Origin: Aquila chrysaetos chrysaetos
Taxonomy: Eukaryota > Chordata > Aves > Accipitriformes > Accipitridae
NCBI RefSeq assembly: GCF_900496995.4
Contig: NC_044006.1
Span: 62,727,204 to 62,791,203 of the forward strand
Direction of reading: 5' to 3'
Length of the DNA stretch: 64,000 nt
The first letter of the stretch is position 1; each line of letters opens with the position of its first letter. Both the position numbers and the translations under genes were made by a program. A model generated the notes under the pieces. That model searched no databases. It was not told where the DNA came from and saw nothing but the letters and a program-made list of their open reading frames with translations. This document shows, one piece after another, positions 61,301 through 64,000 of the stretch.

Positions 61301-64000
61301 TTTGCAGCTTTTCTTAGTGTTATGAACTTGAAATCAAAAGCTTCCATTTCAGTAGCAGCATTCCAGTTGCTGAAACCAGCTGCTAAAAATAAAAAGAAAA
61401 AAATTAATAAAAAAAAAAAGCAAATCTCATCTTAATACTCTTTATGAAGTTACAAGCAACAGATGGTCCATACTCGTGCAAAAGAACAGCATTACGCTGA
61501 AGGAAAACAAGTGAATACTGGCTCTCTGCAGCAGCAAGCTGAAGAAAGGATAACAGGCACATCCCACAGCATCCCAAGACAGGCAACGAAGCATCCCAGT
61601 TCCCTCAACAACCGAGCTTCTTGCCAAGGAATCGCCACTGTCCTTTTAGGAAGGCCTGCGACTTCAATACTAGCTTTTATGTCATTCCTGTTGAATAAAG
61701 AAATCTTAAAAACTCTACAGTTTCATTTTCACAAAGTGACAGCTTCAACTAGAATAATTAGCTCATCTCCTCCTTCCTCTTTCTGCTCTTGGCTTATGTT
61801 TTCACAAACATGTTCTGGACACTGCTTACTTTCTGACATATTCAGGCACATTTAAAACTTACTGTAATACCCAAAAATCCACGAGGGAGATTTTTTTCAG
61901 CAAGTCCTCTACTATGTCAGAGGTGAAGAGAGCAAACTAATTTAACAAGCCAAATTGAAATGGGAACCCAAACAATTTTTTAATGCACTAACCTTCTCCA
62001 ACCTTAACTGGATAATTCACTCTCTAAGTCTAAGGAATGCATAAAAAGATGACAGTAAATATTATAAGCCTGTTACTAGTTGACTATAAATATCAGACAA
62101 GCTATAGTAATGCAAATATTTAAATGCATTTAAGTTCTCATGTTCAGTTGATTTGCCATTATAAAGTGGTAAGAAAAAATAAACAACATTACAAAGCAAT
62201 GCAGAATTAAAATCATGCCATACCAAGCATTCATATAAATTTGCCTAGTAAAGTCCATTCAACAGTTAAATGTTTAAAATGTCCAATTTAAAAATTAAGC
62301 AGGTACACTCAAAGCAATTGTTTCAAATGGCTAGTCAATCACTCTTCATCAGATTGAAAACAGGAAAATTAAGCATCTGATTTACTTAATTCTATCTTTT
62401 GGTCAATTTTGCAAATTACTTACACTGAATTACAGGCTGAGCTATTACTTTCTTCTATTTCTGGAGATATTTACATACAAGGCATTTTAATATAAATAAA
62501 TCTATTAATATTTTGTTTTATGAAACAAACAGTCTTAGTACATGGGATGTCGTGTTGTGCCAGAATGTGCTTGTGTTATTTCAGCCGCTTAAGTTCGCTT
62601 CTGCTTTAGCTCTCCCATAACAAAAAAGAAATCCCGAAGTTGCCAAAAGCATAAGTCTTCATCTGGTGATATTGTAATGCCTTATCAATTAAAAAAAATT
62701 AAATCTAGATGCATAGCAAAAAGCCTGTAAAACTAAAGACATTCCCTTTTTCAGTAGCCCAAAAGAAGTGCCTTAAATTATTTTCATACTCATCAAGACA
62801 ATGATTTATTAAATTGTACTGCAAAAATCCTGCAGCACGGAGAGCCAAGAGGTGGCTGCTTCTGTCACATTCACAAACACTTACAAACAGCAGCGGAAAG
62901 CTGCTGCAGCAGGAGGGCTCTCTGGCACGCCGTGGCTTGCTACAGAGGGGAGCAGTTGGCTGTGTCTCTGGGTACCAGAGACAACACTCCCAGATCATCC
63001 ATCATAACTGACCGATGAAAGAAAATCAATGGGAAACCTTTTCTTCCTGTACACTCTACAGATTTCCCATTCACATTTCTGTAGTGCTCATAACCATCTC
63101 AGTGAGCAAAACTATTACATACGAACTTCAGAAGTGTATAGCAATAAAAGAAAGTATATAATTGATCGAAAGATTGCAACAGTGATGTCAAATATTTTAA
63201 AAAACGGAAATAAGATCTTACAATGGGATCCTTTGTAAAACATGCACAAAGATGACAGTGTTTACCATGCTTGTACTTCACCACTTGCACAATCTAGCTT
63301 CTCCCTTCCATAAAAAAGCTTTTGTCCAAGGATATATACAAAGCTGCTTTTCCTATAGTAGAAAATTTAAATACCATATGAAACACTTTGCTTCATACGT
63401 GCTTATACAGCAAGCTTACCCCAATTAGGAAAGTGGCCGAATTTAACAACGTTGAAAAGTCAGCCAGTAGATTTCCTTCACTCCTTTTTTACCCTGTCCA
63501 CTTCACCATATAAAACACTGATGCTTTCCACAGACATAACGTAGTATCTGTAACCTATTTCAGAAATTTAGCCAGCATCTTGAACAACCTGGACATGCCA
63601 TACAGTAGTAGATTTACACATTTATTCTTCCTCCACCTTCATGGAAGTGGTATCAAGTTGGTTCTGTAATAAGGATGTCTCAACAATACTAGCAGAAACA
63701 CCAAGTTTATTCTGTGTTTTAGTTTAACTGCTGTCAATTCTTGACCTCTGGGGAACCCGCAGTACATGTCTGAATGCAGATTTGTGAAGAATAAAGCCGT
63801 TGGGAATCATTTGTGATATCTCTCAAGGATTATTTTCTATAAAAACTAAGATAGTACACTAAGAACACACCAAAAAAACACTGAACTTGCTTTCTCCAGT
63901 GGAAAACTGTCCTATAATATGCCAACAGCTACTGCTTTTCAGAAGGGCAGTATCACAAGAGCACAACAAGTTCTTCAGTTGTTTTAGAAGTGTTACAGCA
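56697..64000 (-). other. Intron continuing beyond the window
   Basis: 7.3 kb upstream of the WW1 exon with no SH3-coding exon on the minus strand. It holds a 29-base T run (58356-58384) and an A run at about 60969-60987. Short frames at 58.6-58.9, 59.6-59.9 and 61.4-61.9 kb show no domain. The exon with the start codon and SH3 should lie to the right of this window. Confidence 0.8.
58356..58384 (+). repeat. 29-base T homopolymer
   Basis: T run after CCACCCCCAGC. Read on the minus strand it is a poly(A) following CTACCCTCCTC, but no poly(A) signal or gene-like body precedes it. Confidence 0.85.

Noticed and set aside
1..64000. CRISPR arrays, bacterial operons, viral or toxin genes, tRNA or rRNA genes
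   Set aside because: None seen. The exon-intron structure is plainly vertebrate and no spaced direct-repeat array or structured RNA gene could be recognised by eye.

Overview
The window is vertebrate nuclear DNA dominated by one gene: the 3' three-quarters of ARHGAP12, a Rho GTPase-activating protein, lying on the minus strand. Sixteen coding exons can be placed between 56696 and 13121. All have GT donors and AG acceptors. Their phases join without a break to an open frame of 1848 bases (615 residues plus stop). The order is a proline-rich/tyrosine motif, WW1, a WW-like repeat, WW2, a basic linker, a PH domain, an acidic then polybasic linker, and a complete RhoGAP domain ending in ...SIFGR-stop. 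The first coding exon or exons, which should hold the start codon and the N-terminal SH3 domain, are not found; they should lie beyond base 64000.

Organism: the protein is close to mammalian ARHGAP12, but introns are short and repeat-poor. There are no Alu, B1 or L1 elements, and one clear old CR1-type LINE tail. Together with G/T-rich simple tracts of the GGGGGTTTTTTTG type, this suggests a sauropsid, most likely a bird. That is inference, and crocodile or turtle is not excluded.

Layout: 1-10.8 kb is intergenic DNA downstream of the gene. It is visibly richer in G+C than the rest, with a small CpG-rich patch near 3.66-3.91 kb, an old CR1 fragment near 6.7 kb and a 20-base G run. No convincing gene was found there. 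In mammals the convergent neighbour on this side is ZEB1, but none of it is recognised here. 10.8-13.1 kb is the 3' UTR, with a poly(A) signal at 10808-10813 and two Pumilio-type motifs. 13.1-20.4 kb carries the RhoGAP exons, 21.4-33.5 kb the linker and PH exons, and 36.4-56.7 kb the linker and WW exons. 56.7-64 kb is intron.

I found no undescribed multi-gene system. The items most worth a second look are gene-architecture details: an unbroken block of phase-0 exons carrying the WW modules, a tandem CAGCAG acceptor, two competing donors at a 75-base exon of which one would create a premature stop, overlapping WW-like repeats sharing one tryptophan, a Ser at a usual Asn position in the RhoGAP core, a 58-base tandem duplication, and a possible fossil of a non-LTR reverse transcriptase.
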